Positions 8,724-15,845 of a stretch of 40,432 nucleotides of DNA are shown here, piece by piece. Position 1 is the first letter of the stretch. The number at the start of each line of letters is the position of its first letter. The stretch comes from an uncultured Nostocoides sp. Its GTDB lineage: Bacteria; Actinomycetota; Actinomycetes; Actinomycetales; Dermatophilaceae. The DNA lies in contig CALCXF010000058.1 of NCBI GenBank assembly GCA_937907685.1, forward strand, positions 1 through 40,432, written 5' to 3'. Both the position numbers and the translations under genes were made by a program. The notes under the pieces were generated by a model, which was not told the DNA's origin, ran no database searches, and saw only the letters and a list, made by a program, of their open reading frames with translations.

Positions 8724-9657
8724 GCGGGCCATTGTTCCGCACGGCGACACGCAGCTCTGCCACGGTGGCGGCGAGGGCGGCGGCGTCGGTGGGGTCGACC
8801 CACCGGATCCGTCGGTCAGGCCGGAACCACGACACCTGGCGGCGGGCGAGGCGCCGTGTCGCAGCGATGGTCCGGTGCTGGGCCTCCTCGTCGTCGAGGA
8901 GGCCGTCGAGCCGGGCGAGCGCCTGCGCATAGCCGATGGCGGTGCTTGCTGTGCGCCCGCGGCGGATGCCGCGTGCCTCCAGACCCCTGACCTCTTCGAG
9001 GAGCCCTTCGGCCCACATCCGGCGCACCCGGTCCTCGATGCGCCGGTCGAGCACGTCGCGTGACGGGAGAAGTCCCACGACGACCGTGGGGCGAGCGAAC
9101 TCCCGGCGGGGCATGGTCGCCGAGAACGGTCGCCCGGTCAGCTCGATGACCTCGAGCGCGCGCACCACGCGCCGTCGGTTCGTCGGTTCGATCGCCGCTG
9201 CGGCAGCAGGGTCGGCCCGGGCGAGGTCGGCGTGCATGGCAGCGGTCCCCACGTCGGCTGCTCGGTCCTCGAGACGGCGCCTGACGTGGGGGTCGGTCGG
9301 GGGGATGTCGAGCCGGTCGATGAGCGCGCGGACGTAGAGGCCCGAGCCGCCGACGACGACCGGGGTCCTCCCTCGCGCCTGCACCGCCTCGAGATCCGCG
9401 CGGGCGTGCCGCTGGTAGGCCGCGACGCTCGCCTCCTCGGTCACCTCCAGGACGTCGACCTGGTGGTGCGGGATGCCGCGCCGATCGGGGACGGCCAGCT
9501 TGGCGGTACCGATGTCCATGCCCCTGTAGAGCTGGCTGGCATCCGCGCCGATGACCTCTCCGCCGACCTCTTCGGCCAGGCGCAGGCCGAAATCCGACTT
9601 CCCCGTGGCGGTCGGTCCGACGACGCCGACGACGAGGGGGTCGTCGTCAGTCGGCAC
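8716..9657 (-). CDS. miaA: tRNA dimethylallyltransferase
   Basis: Transfers a dimethylallyl group to N6 of A37 in tRNAs reading UNN codons, giving i6A, the substrate of MiaB encoded 3 kb away. The 313 residues carry P-loop GPTATGKS (14-21), IGADASQLYRGMDIGTAK, the PPT-like IPPTDPHVR, the NRRRVVRALEV segment and the C-terminal ATRRLARRQVSWFR. I chose GTG at 9657 because it begins just before the P-loop strand and overlaps the def stop by 11 nt, indicating translational coupling. The frame is open further upstream but antisense-like. Confidence 0.95.
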   Translation of the reverse strand: MPTDDDPLVVGVVGPTATGKSDFGLRLAEEVGGEVIGADASQLYRGMDIGTAKLAVPDRRGIPHHQVDVLEVTEEASVAAYQRHARADLEAVQARGRTPVVVGGSGLYVRALIDRLDIPPTDPHVRRRLEDRAADVGTAAMHADLARADPAAAAAIEPTNRRRVVRALEVIELTGRPFSATMPRREFARPTVVVGLLPSRDVLDRRIEDRVRRMWAEGLLEEVRGLEARGIRRGRTASTAIGYAQALARLDGLLDDEEAQHRTIAATRRLARRQVSWFRPDRRIRWVDPTDAAALAATVAELRVAVRNNGPHG

Positions 9658-10252
9658 GCTCCTCCTCGGGGGTGTCGTCGTCGTGACCGAACGGGTCCCG
9701 GTCGACGCCCGGCATCCAGCTCTCACCGGGAACGCCCCACCCGTTGGCCTTGACCGTCTTGCGTGCCTTGCGCGCCCACTTGCCCGTGAGCCGGTCGACG
9801 TAGAGGAACCCGTTGAGGTGGTCGTACTCGTGCTGGAGCATCCGGGCGAACCACCCGGTCGCCTCGTACCGGATGTCCTCGCCGCCGAGGTCGGTCCCGG
9901 TGAGGGTCGCCTGTTCCCCCCGGCGGAGCGGAAAGGACTCCCCCGGCACCGAGAGGCAGCCCTCGACCTCGTCGTGAGGGTCGGGGTCGCCCACGACGGG
10001 CTTGGACGACGTGAGATACGGGTTGACGACGACCCCGCGCGAGGGGATGCCGTCCTCGTTCGCGAGCTGCCAGGTGAAGATCCGCAGGCCCACACCCACC
10101 TGGGGCGCGGCCAGGCCTACGCCCCGAGCCGCGTCCATCGTCTCGAACATGTCGCGGACGAGCTCGCGGACCTCGTCGTCGATGACGTCGACGGCGCGCG
10201 CCCGCTCGTGGAGGACGGGTTCGCCGGCGATGACGACGGGACGGATGGCCAT
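9647..10252 (-). CDS. def: Peptide deformylase
   Basis: Removes the N-formyl group from nascent proteins using Fe2+ or Zn2+. The 201 residues have all three motifs: GVGLAAPQ (44-51), EGCLS (97-101, metal ligand Cys99) and QHEYDHLNG (His141 and His145 ligands, Glu142 catalytic). The acidic tail after residue 185 is extra. The ATG at 10252 begins MAIRPVVIAGEPVLHERA, typical for actinobacterial PDF; the frame stays open to 10363 but that part is not family-like. It is the first gene of a cluster with miaA and dapF and divergent from the flavoprotein gene. Confidence 0.95.
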   Translation of the reverse strand: MAIRPVVIAGEPVLHERARAVDVIDDEVRELVRDMFETMDAARGVGLAAPQVGVGLRIFTWQLANEDGIPSRGVVVNPYLTSSKPVVGDPDPHDEVEGCLSVPGESFPLRRGEQATLTGTDLGGEDIRYEATGWFARMLQHEYDHLNGFLYVDRLTGKWARKARKTVKANGWGVPGESWMPGVDRDPFGHDDDTPEEERAD

Positions 10253-10259
10253 GGGCCGG

Positions 10260-10265
10260 ATTCTT
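10260..10265 (-). promoter_or_regulatory. Weak -10 candidate (AAGAAT) of def
   Basis: AAGAAT on the minus strand ends 7 nt before the def ATG. Only two of the three conserved TANNNT positions match. Confidence 0.25.
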
Positions 10266-10314
10266 CCAGAGCCGAAGGGCGACCCCGTCCCCGGCCGGCG
10301 GTTGTGGCGGCTCC

Positions 10315-10320
10315 TAGGAT
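10315..10320 (+). promoter_or_regulatory. -10 element (TAGGAT) of the receiver-flavoprotein gene, leaderless
   Basis: TAGGAT ends 7 nt before the GTG at 10328. No Shine-Dalgarno is present. The motif fixes the start within a frame that is open from 9551. Confidence 0.6.
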
Positions 10321-10327
10321 CGTGCTC

Positions 10328-11995
10328 GTGAACCCCGCGATCATCCTCGTCGCCCCCGACCACGGTGCCGTGCTGGCCGACGAGTTCGGTCGCTACGTCC
10401 GCGACTACGACGTGCTCCGGACCTCCTCGGTGGCCGAGGGCGAGGCCGCTGCCCGACAGGTCGTCGCAGAAGGTCGGCAGGTGGCCCTCTTCGTCGCCGA
10501 GTCACAGCTTCCCGACGGACACGTGCTCGAGGCCTTCGCGCGCTGGCGCGCCGTCGTGCCGACGGCCCGGCGGCTCGTCGCCGCCCACTACTCCAGGTTC
10601 CTCACCGACGCCCCGGAGCTGCGCGCCGGGCTGGCGAAGGGCAAGTACGACGCCTACCTGCTCATGCCGCGGGGGGTGCGCGACGAGGAGTTCCACACGG
10701 CGATCTGCGAGCTGCTCTCGGACTGGGGCTCGACCGTGGCGGCCCCGGAGGTGGAGTCCGTGCGCATCGTCACGCCCGCGCCGGACGCGCTCACGCTCGC
10801 GATCAGGGACTTCCTCGACCGGATGGGTCTGCCGAACCGGACCTACACGCCGGAGACCGCGGAGGGTCAGGAGGTGTTGGCCGCTGCCGGGAACGATCCG
10901 GCATACCCTCTGGTTCGCGCGATGGACACCGTCGTCTTCTCGCCGCGCTCCGTCCGTGACGTCGCCGTGCGGGTCTACGGCAGCCCGACCGACATCGACG
11001 TCGACACCGTCGTCGACGTCGCGGTGGTCGGGGCGGGGCCGGCCGGGCTGGCCGCGGCGGTGTACGCGTCCTCGGAAGGGCTCTCGGCCGTCATCCTTGA
11101 GGCCGAGGCCGTCGGCGGCCAGGCGGGCACCTCGTCGATGATCCGCAACTACCTCGGCTTTCCACGTGGCGTGTCCGGGATGCGGCTCGCCCAGCGGGCG
11201 CGCAACCAGGCGATCCGCTTCGGGACCCGGTTCTTCACGGGCTGGTCCGTGACCGGCCTGGAGCCTGGCGCGGTGGGTGAGCCGCACCTGTTGCGCACGG
11301 ACGGCGGCGACATCCGCGCCCGTGCCGTCGTCATCGCGACAGGCGTCACCTACCGCCGCCTGCGGGTGCCCGGCGTCGAGGCGCTCGTCGGCCTCGGCGT
11401 GTTCTACGGCAGCGCGATGACCGCCGCCCGGGAGCTGGAGGACGCCGACGTCGTCGTCGTGGGAGGCGGCAACTCCGCCGGCCAGTCCGCCATCCACCTG
11501 GCGCGCTTTGCGCGGTCCGTCACGATCCTCGTCCGGCGTGACGGGCTCGAGAGCACCATGTCCTCGTACCTCGTGGAGGAGATCGCGTACAACCCGCGGA
11601 TCACGGTGCTGCCGTGTGCGGAGGTGGTCGACGCCGGTGGTGACGGTCGGCTCGAGTGGATCCAGGTGCGGGACACCAGGACGGGCCACACGGAGGAGCG
11701 AGAGTGCCGCGGCCTCTTCCTGCTGCTGGGCGCCGAGCCGCACTGTGACTGGCTGCCGGCGGCCGTCGCCCGCGACAGCCGGGGCTTCGTGCTGACCGGC
11801 CGCGACGTGCCACCTGAGCGGTGGTCGGGCGAACTCCCTCCCGCGAGCCTGGAGAGCACGGTCCCCGGCGTCTTCGCCGCCGGGGACATCAGGGCAGGGT
11901 CCATGAAGCGGGTCGCGGCAGCGAGTGGGGAGGGCGCGTCCGTAGTGCCGCTCGTGCACTCTTGGCTGGACCCGGCCGTGCCATCCGGGGGCTGA
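10328..11995 (+). CDS. Fused receiver-like domain / thioredoxin-reductase-like flavoprotein
   Basis: The 555 residues have three parts. Residues 1-135 resemble a response-regulator receiver, but the expected phospho-Asp in the strand before L-P is Glu58 (ALFVAESQLP). Residues 145-220 look like a glutaredoxin/thioredoxin-fold linker without a CxxC. Residues 228-550 form a two-Rossmann flavoprotein: FAD site GAGPAGLAA (235-243), NAD(P)H site GGGNSAGQSA (379-388) and second FAD motif GVFAAGDIR near 520. The position of the TrxR redox CATC is occupied by FYGSAMTAA (359-367), so classical thioredoxin reduction is unlikely. Such fusions are often auto-annotated as fused response regulator/thioredoxin-disulfide reductase. 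The physiological electron acceptor is unknown. Confidence 0.85.
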   Translation: MNPAIILVAPDHGAVLADEFGRYVRDYDVLRTSSVAEGEAAARQVVAEGRQVALFVAESQLPDGHVLEAFARWRAVVPTARRLVAAHYSRFLTDAPELRAGLAKGKYDAYLLMPRGVRDEEFHTAICELLSDWGSTVAAPEVESVRIVTPAPDALTLAIRDFLDRMGLPNRTYTPETAEGQEVLAAAGNDPAYPLVRAMDTVVFSPRSVRDVAVRVYGSPTDIDVDTVVDVAVVGAGPAGLAAAVYASSEGLSAVILEAEAVGGQAGTSSMIRNYLGFPRGVSGMRLAQRARNQAIRFGTRFFTGWSVTGLEPGAVGEPHLLRTDGGDIRARAVVIATGVTYRRLRVPGVEALVGLGVFYGSAMTAARELEDADVVVVGGGNSAGQSAIHLARFARSVTILVRRDGLESTMSSYLVEEIAYNPRITVLPCAEVVDAGGDGRLEWIQVRDTRTGHTEERECRGLFLLLGAEPHCDWLPAAVARDSRGFVLTGRDVPPERWSGELPPASLESTVPGVFAAGDIRAGSMKRVAAASGEGASVVPLVHSWLDPAVPSGG

Positions 11996-12082
11996 CCGCG
12001 GCGCACCGACGAAGGACTCAGCCGTTCGGCCACTGTTCGCCCGGATGAGCCGGTTCTCCGGCGGACGTCGGTGGCCCAAACC

Positions 12083-12088
12083 TACGAT
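12083..12088 (+). promoter_or_regulatory. Candidate -10 element (TACGAT) of the 65-residue gene
   Basis: TACGAT lies 38 nt before the TTG start and overlaps the left arm of the inverted repeat at 12085-12114. No convincing -35 was found at 16-18 nt upstream. Confidence 0.35.
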
Positions 12089-12114
12089 GGGGGCACTTCC
12101 CACCGCCCCCATCG
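12085..12114. repeat. Perfect 10-bp inverted repeat in a 5' region
   Basis: CGATGGGGGC (12085-12094) is exactly complementary to GCCCCCATCG (12105-12114), with a 10-nt loop ACTTCCCACC. The right arm abuts the Shine-Dalgarno GAAGGGA (12114-12120) of the small gene and the left arm overlaps its candidate -10. It could be an operator (DNA) or, if transcribed from further upstream, an RNA hairpin gating translation. Confidence 0.6.
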
Positions 12115-12126
12115 AAGGGAAATCAG

Positions 12127-12324
12127 TTGCCCCACAACACCTCAGGGTTACCGCCGCTCAACCTGGAGCCGTTCGACCCCACGACCCTGTATGCCGCCGC
12201 GAGCTCACCTCGTCCGGAGACGGGCCGAGCTCGATCCGGCGCGCTCCGCGCGCGGGTGCTCGCCGCTCTCGGGCTCGCGCTGGCAACTGCGCTCATCGCG
12301 GGGGCGGCTCTCCTGGTGAGCTGA
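12127..12324 (+). CDS. Small tail-anchored membrane protein, unknown function
   Basis: A 65-residue protein from a TTG start preceded by GAAGGGA at 6-nt spacing. Residues 1-40 are polar, Pro/Ser/Arg-rich and probably disordered. Residues ~43-64 (VLAALGLALATALIAGAALL) form one hydrophobic helix ending at the C-terminus, so topology resembles a tail anchor with a cytoplasmic N-terminus. Its stop lies 2 bp from the stop of miaB on the opposite strand. I do not recognise a family. TTG start, clear RBS, and a hydrophobic helix in the same frame support it as a real gene, but no homology was tested. Confidence 0.55.
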   Translation: MPHNTSGLPPLNLEPFDPTTLYAAASSPRPETGRARSGALRARVLAALGLALATALIAGAALLVS

Positions 12325-12326
12325 CC

Positions 12327-13844
12327 TCAGGCGGAGCACACCGACGCCGGCACCGCTGCCGGTGACGGCGGACCGATCGACGGCATCCCGAGCGACACCG
12401 CGGGCTTGCCGGGCACGGGGGCGTCCTGGAGGGCCGCCCAGGCGTCGCCACCCGCGGTGCGACGCACGACGAACGGACCAGCGAGGAGAGCGGAGTCGGC
12501 CACGAGGTGGTGCGGGGCGCCGTACGTGACGCCGACGGTCACGAGGTCTCCCGGCCTCGGCCGCTCGGCCCCCTCGGGGACGGCGAAGTGGACGAGGCGG
12601 TTGTCCCGGGCCCGACCGCTCATGCGGGAGGTGGCGCCGTCCTTGCGTCCCTCACCGGGTGCGACGAGGACCTCGACCTCCCTGCCCTCGACGGCCCGGT
12701 TCTCCGCCCAGGACACGCGCTCCTGAAGAGCGATGAGCCGGTCGAAGCGCTCCTGCACGACGGCCTTCGGCACCTGGCCGGGCATCGTCGCCGCCGGGGT
12801 GCCGGCCCGGATCGAGTACTGGAACGTGAAGGCGCTGGAGAAGCGCGATGCCTCGACGACCCGGAGTGTCTCGGCGAAGTCCTCCTCGGTCTCGCCGGGG
12901 AAGCCGACGATGAGGTCGGTCGTGATGGCGGCGTCGGGGATCGCGGAGCGGACGGCGTCGATGATCCGGAGGAACCTCTCGCTCCGGTAGCTGCGCCGCA
13001 TCACCTTCAGGACCCGGTCGGAGCCGGACTGCAGCGGCATATGAAGGCTCGGCATGACGTTGGGGGTCTCGGCCATCGCGGCGATGACGTCGTCGGTGAA
13101 CGCTGCGGGGTGCGGGCTGGTGAACCGCACTCGCTCCAGCCCGTCGATCTCGCCGCACGAGCGCAGGAGCTTGCCGAAGGCGAGTCGGTCACCGAACTCC
13201 ACCCCGTAGGTGTTGACGTTCTGACCCAAGAGCGTGACCTCGACGACGCCCTGGGAGACGAGGGCCTCGACCTCTGCCAGGACGTCACCGGGGCGCCGGT
13301 CCTGCTCCTTGCCGCGAAGGCTGGGCACGATGCAGAACGTGCACGTGTTGTTGCACCCCACGGAGATCGACACCCAGCCGGCGAAGGCGGAGTCTCTGCG
13401 CGTGGGAAGCGTCGACGGGAACGTCTCGAGCGACTCGAGGATCTCGACCTCGGCGCGCCTGTTGTGACGGGCCCGGTCGAGCAGGGCCGGCAGGCTGGCG
13501 ATGTTGTTCGTGCCGAAGACGACGTCCACCCAGGGAGCCCGCTGGACGATCGTCGCTCGGTCCTTCTGGGCCATGCACCCGCCCACGGCGATCTGGAGGT
13601 CAGGGTTGGCGGTCTTCGCCGGTCGCAGCTGGCCCAGGTTGCCGTACAGCTTGTTGTCGGCGTTCTCGCGCACGGCGCAGGTGTTGAAGACGACGACGTC
13701 GGCGACGTCCGGCCGACGCTCCACGGGCACGCTGGCGACGTCGACGTAGCCGGCCGTCTCGAGCAGGCCGGCGAGCCGCTCGGAGTCGTGGACGTTCATC
13801 TGGCACCCGTGGGTGCGGACGTCGTAGGTCTTGGCCTGGGTCAT
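12327..13844 (-). CDS. miaB: tRNA (N6-isopentenyladenosine(37)-C2)-methylthiotransferase
   Basis: Radical-SAM enzyme that converts i6A37 to ms2i6A37 in tRNA, acting after MiaA. The 505 residues contain the auxiliary [4Fe-4S] cysteines Cys14, Cys56 and Cys90 of the UPF0004 domain. The radical-SAM CNNTCTFC has Cys164, Cys168 and Cys171. A TRAM RNA-binding domain follows (~385-450). A Pro/Ala-rich tail of ~45 residues extends beyond TRAM. The ATG lies 9 nt after TAGGCT. On the complementary side its stop nearly touches the stop of the small membrane-protein gene. Confidence 0.96.
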   Translation of the reverse strand: MTQAKTYDVRTHGCQMNVHDSERLAGLLETAGYVDVASVPVERRPDVADVVVFNTCAVRENADNKLYGNLGQLRPAKTANPDLQIAVGGCMAQKDRATIVQRAPWVDVVFGTNNIASLPALLDRARHNRRAEVEILESLETFPSTLPTRRDSAFAGWVSISVGCNNTCTFCIVPSLRGKEQDRRPGDVLAEVEALVSQGVVEVTLLGQNVNTYGVEFGDRLAFGKLLRSCGEIDGLERVRFTSPHPAAFTDDVIAAMAETPNVMPSLHMPLQSGSDRVLKVMRRSYRSERFLRIIDAVRSAIPDAAITTDLIVGFPGETEEDFAETLRVVEASRFSSAFTFQYSIRAGTPAATMPGQVPKAVVQERFDRLIALQERVSWAENRAVEGREVEVLVAPGEGRKDGATSRMSGRARDNRLVHFAVPEGAERPRPGDLVTVGVTYGAPHHLVADSALLAGPFVVRRTAGGDAWAALQDAPVPGKPAVSLGMPSIGPPSPAAVPASVCSA

Positions 13845-14149
13845 AGCGGCACCAGCCTAAGTGCGTCGAGGTCCATCGCGATAACGAAGCGACCCCGCGC
13901 ACCTACGCCCAGCGCGATGATGAAGGGCGCATGAGAAGCCCTCGGCTCAAGACGTCGCTGAGGTTCGTGGGCCGAGGTCCAGTCACCGAGGGGGCAAAGA
14001 GCCAGCCCCGCCACCGTCTCCCAATCGGCGATCGCGGACAGGTCCTCCCCGACGCTCTCTGCCCTTGATGCCCGGCGTTCCATCAGTGGGGACGTCCACC
14101 CTCGCCATTCACACGCGAGGGCCTCTGATCGCCACCACGATCGACACAT
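13841..14149 (-). CDS. Uncertain 102-residue ORF upstream of miaB
   Basis: This frame starts with ATG at 14149 and its TGA overlaps the miaB ATG in a 4-nt ATGA, an arrangement typical of coupled genes. The predicted protein contains [20 protein letters not shown] and ends in [19 protein letters not shown], which look protein-like. The first ~30 residues (Trp/Arg/Cys-rich) do not, and no RBS or family is recognised. It may be a real small gene with a later start, a decayed remnant, or chance. A -10 candidate for miaB lies inside it. Confidence 0.2.
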   Translation of the reverse strand: MCRSWWRSEALACEWRGWTSPLMERRASRAESVGEDLSAIADWETVAGLALCPLGDWTSAHEPQRRLEPRASHAPFIIALGVGARGRFVIAMDLDALRLVPL

Positions 14150-14207
14150 CGCTGGATGGCTCGCGCAGCCCTTCCATCCTCAGAAGACGAGATCTGCGGT
14201 TCTCGGG
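13845..14207. other. 363-bp stretch without a convincing gene
   Basis: Between miaB and the 67-residue gene I see only the uncertain minus-strand ORF listed separately. No tRNA, no transposase fragment and no strong terminator hairpin were recognised. The stretch reads somewhat less GC-rich, by eye, than its surroundings. Confidence 0.5.
13854..13859 (-). promoter_or_regulatory. Candidate -10 element (TAGGCT) of miaB
   Basis: TAGGCT on the minus strand ends 9 nt before the miaB ATG, giving at most a 2-3 nt leader. It would make miaB independent of the uncertain ORF immediately upstream. Confidence 0.45.
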
Positions 14208-14411
14208 TCAGCCAGCCGGGCCACTGTCGCCGCCCGCTCCCGAGCCCCCCGCCTCGCCAGAACGCAGATTCAGGGGACCGGGGCGGCCCTTCGCCGCCCC
14301 CGGGAGGTCGTCGCCCCGGCTGGCACCGGTGGAACCTCGACGCCGGTCGACGAGCATCATGGCGCAGACAGCCACCGCAACAATCGCGAGAATCGACAGC
14401 CAGATCACCAT
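14208..14411 (-). CDS. Small single-pass membrane protein (67 aa), unknown function
   Basis: The ATG at 14411 is preceded by AAGGAG at 6-nt spacing. The 67-residue product starts MVIWLSILAIVAVAVCAMML, a clear transmembrane or signal-anchor helix. It is followed by positively charged DRRRG and a Gly/Ser/Pro-rich polar tail of ~40 residues. By the positive-inside rule the tail would be cytoplasmic. It lies 43 nt downstream of the 85-residue gene in the same direction and may form an operon with it. A GC-rich hairpin (about 14277-14303) lies inside the coding region. No family recognised. Confidence 0.7.
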   Translation of the reverse strand: MVIWLSILAIVAVAVCAMMLVDRRRGSTGASRGDDLPGAAKGRPGPLNLRSGEAGGSGAGGDSGPAG

Positions 14412-14454
14412 CGCGGGCTCCTTCCGCTCCCTCCGACCCAGCCGGCCGCTCGAC

Positions 14455-14712
14455 TCAGTCGACCTTCCGCGTCGCGCAGTGCTCGCACCACTCGACGTCG
14501 TTGTCGTTCGTGCTGGCGCCGGTGTCGGCGTCCTTCTCCCAGAGGGTGCCCACGATCTTCGGCGACAGGGGCACCGCATCTGCCGAGGCAAGGTGTGTGC
14601 AGCTGGGGTTGGCATGCAGGAAGACGAGCCCGTCCTCCCTGCGGGTCGAGTAGTGGACGTCACCCGGTGCCCTGAGTTCCCACGTCGCTCCATCCCTGGT
14701 GATGGTGTTCAT
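14455..14712 (-). CDS. Small Cys/His-containing protein (85 aa), unknown function
   Basis: The ATG at 14712 is preceded by AGAGGAG at 5-nt spacing. The 85 residues begin MNTITRDGATWELRAPGDVH. They include Cys38-x-His40 and a C-terminal CEHC (76-79), a possible four-ligand metal site resembling a short zinc ribbon or knuckle. Codon use (third-position G/C) fits a true gene, although an alternative longer frame extends upstream to 15807 antisense to two real genes. It is divergent from the GNAT gene. No family recognised; metal binding is inferred from spacing only. Confidence 0.72.
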   Translation of the reverse strand: MNTITRDGATWELRAPGDVHYSTRREDGLVFLHANPSCTHLASADAVPLSPKIVGTLWEKDADTGASTNDNDVEWCEHCATRKVD

Positions 14713-14772
14713 GTCTGCTCCTCTCGATGCCTCGATGCCCACCGTAGTGGGCTGGGTGATCACTGCGCGGCC

Positions 14773-14778
14773 TAGGCT
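14773..14778 (+). promoter_or_regulatory. -10 element (TAGGCT) of the GNAT gene, leaderless
   Basis: TAGGCT ends 6 nt before the GTG at 14785, favouring this start over the TTG immediately before it. Confidence 0.55.
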
Positions 14779-14784
14779 GCCTTG

Positions 14785-15243
14785 GTGCACGCGACCACGC
14801 CCACGGTGACCCTTCGCCCGGTGGACCGCGAGTCCTGGGAGGACGTCGCGCGACTCACCGTCAACCCCGACCAGGAACGCTTCGTGGCAGCGCCGACGTA
14901 CTACCTCGCGATGTGCGCATACGGAGACGTGTGGCACCCGATGTCGGTGCACGACGCGTCCGGCTCGGTCGTCGGTTTCCTCATGTGGGGCATCGACGAC
15001 GCCGACGGAAGCTGCTGGCTGGGCGGCATCCTCGTCGACGCTGGGCAGCAGGGTCGTGGGCTGGGTCGCGCTGCCGTCGTCCAGGCGCTCAGCCTGCTGC
15101 GGACCGAGACCGGACACACCTCGTTCGCCCTGTCGTACCGGCCCGACAACGTCGTCGCGAGGCAGCTGTACGCCAGCCTGGGGTTCGTCGAGACCGGCGA
15201 GGAGGAGGACGGCGAGCTCGTCGCCCGGCTCTCCCTGGCCTGA
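14785..15243 (+). CDS. GNAT N-acetyltransferase, BltD/SpeG-like
   Basis: A 152-residue single-domain acetyltransferase. It opens with VTLRPVDRESWEDVARLTV. The middle contains YYLAMCAYG, VVGFLMWGID and the acetyl-CoA loop QQGRGLGRAAV (~93-103), and the end reads YASLGFVETGEEEDGE. The pattern around the QERFVA and GFLMW segments is reminiscent of diamine/spermidine acetyltransferases, which detoxify polyamines. That substrate is a guess, though the window also encodes putrescine synthesis (aguB-aguA). GTG start chosen from the promoter spacing. Confidence 0.82.
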   Translation: MHATTPTVTLRPVDRESWEDVARLTVNPDQERFVAAPTYYLAMCAYGDVWHPMSVHDASGSVVGFLMWGIDDADGSCWLGGILVDAGQQGRGLGRAAVVQALSLLRTETGHTSFALSYRPDNVVARQLYASLGFVETGEEEDGELVARLSLA

Positions 15244-15306
15244 GTCACGTCCGCAGGGGCTGCATGACAGGCTGGACACGGCATCGCATTCGTGAGAGGA
15301 CCGTTC

Positions 15307-15717
15307 GTGCGCACCCTGCTCAACATCATCTGGCTCGTCTTCGGCGGCATCTGGCTCGCGATCGGCTACGCCCTGGCCGGAGTGCTGTTCTGTGTCCTCA
15401 TCGTGACGATCCCCTTGGGTGTGGCCTCGTTCCGGATGGCGAGCTACGCCCTGTGGCCGTTCGGTCGCGCCGTGGTGCGCAAGCCGGATGCCGGCGCCGG
15501 GGCCGTCGTGCTCAACGTCGTGTGGATCGTGCTGGCCGGCTGGTGGCTGGCCCTCGGGCATGTGGTGACGGCGGTGGTACAGGCCATCACGATCATCGGA
15601 ATCCCACTCGCGATCGCCAACCTCAAGATGATCCCCATCTCGCTCGTGCCCTACGGCAAGCAGATCGTCCCCGCCGACACACTCGCGGCGGAGGACCGCC
15701 CGCTGCACTCGATCTGA
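15307..15717 (+). CDS. YccF domain-containing inner membrane protein
   Basis: A 136-residue membrane protein with two copies of the YccF domain in tandem. The first copy is LLNIIWLVFGGIWLAIGYAL, then TIPLGVASFRMASYALWPFGR. The second is VLNVVWIVLAGWWLALGHVV, then IIGIPLAIANLKMIPISLVPYG. Each repeat has one long and one re-entrant-like hydrophobic segment, so about four membrane segments. The repeated I-P-L-x-x-A motif is typical. I chose GTG at 15307 because GAGAGGA lies 6-7 nt upstream; the GTG at 15292 lies before that site. Function in the family is unknown. It converges with recX across two hairpins. Confidence 0.85.
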   Translation: MRTLLNIIWLVFGGIWLAIGYALAGVLFCVLIVTIPLGVASFRMASYALWPFGRAVVRKPDAGAGAVVLNVVWIVLAGWWLALGHVVTAVVQAITIIGIPLAIANLKMIPISLVPYGKQIVPADTLAAEDRPLHSI

Positions 15718-15767
15718 GGCACCGTCACCGTCGCGGACCCGTTGACACCTGCGCGCCCGTCTGGCGC

Positions 15768-15805
15768 GGGTGCCGAGCGCGCGCCCTGGCGCGCGACTGG
15801 CACCC
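15768..15805. terminator. Long two-tier hairpin between yccF-domain gene and recX
   Basis: GGGTGCC (15768-15774) pairs with GGCACCC (15799-15805), and CGCGCGC (15778-15784) pairs with GCGCGCG (15789-15795). The loop is CCTG and a 3-nt internal bulge lies on each side. It sits between convergent genes without a T-tract, so it may act as a bidirectional or L-shaped terminator. Confidence 0.55.
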
Positions 15806-15815
15806 ATCCGAGCTC

Positions 15816-15835
15816 GACGGGCCTCGTCGCCCGTC
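15816..15835. terminator. Second hairpin next to the recX stop
   Basis: GACGGGC (15816-15822) pairs perfectly with GCCCGTC (15829-15835) around a 6-nt loop. It ends 10 nt from the recX stop codon (15846) and probably terminates recA-recX transcripts, the yccF-domain transcript, or both. No U-tract follows in either direction. Confidence 0.5.
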
Positions 15836-15845
15836 AGTCATCATC

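Noticed and set aside
11996-12082. Terminator after the flavoprotein gene
   Set aside because: I looked for a hairpin with flanking T-run between 11996 and 12082 and found no convincing stem.
14277-14303. GC-rich hairpin as a terminator
   Set aside because: It lies within the coding region of the 67-residue gene and has a one-base mismatch in its arm; more likely incidental to GC-rich codons.
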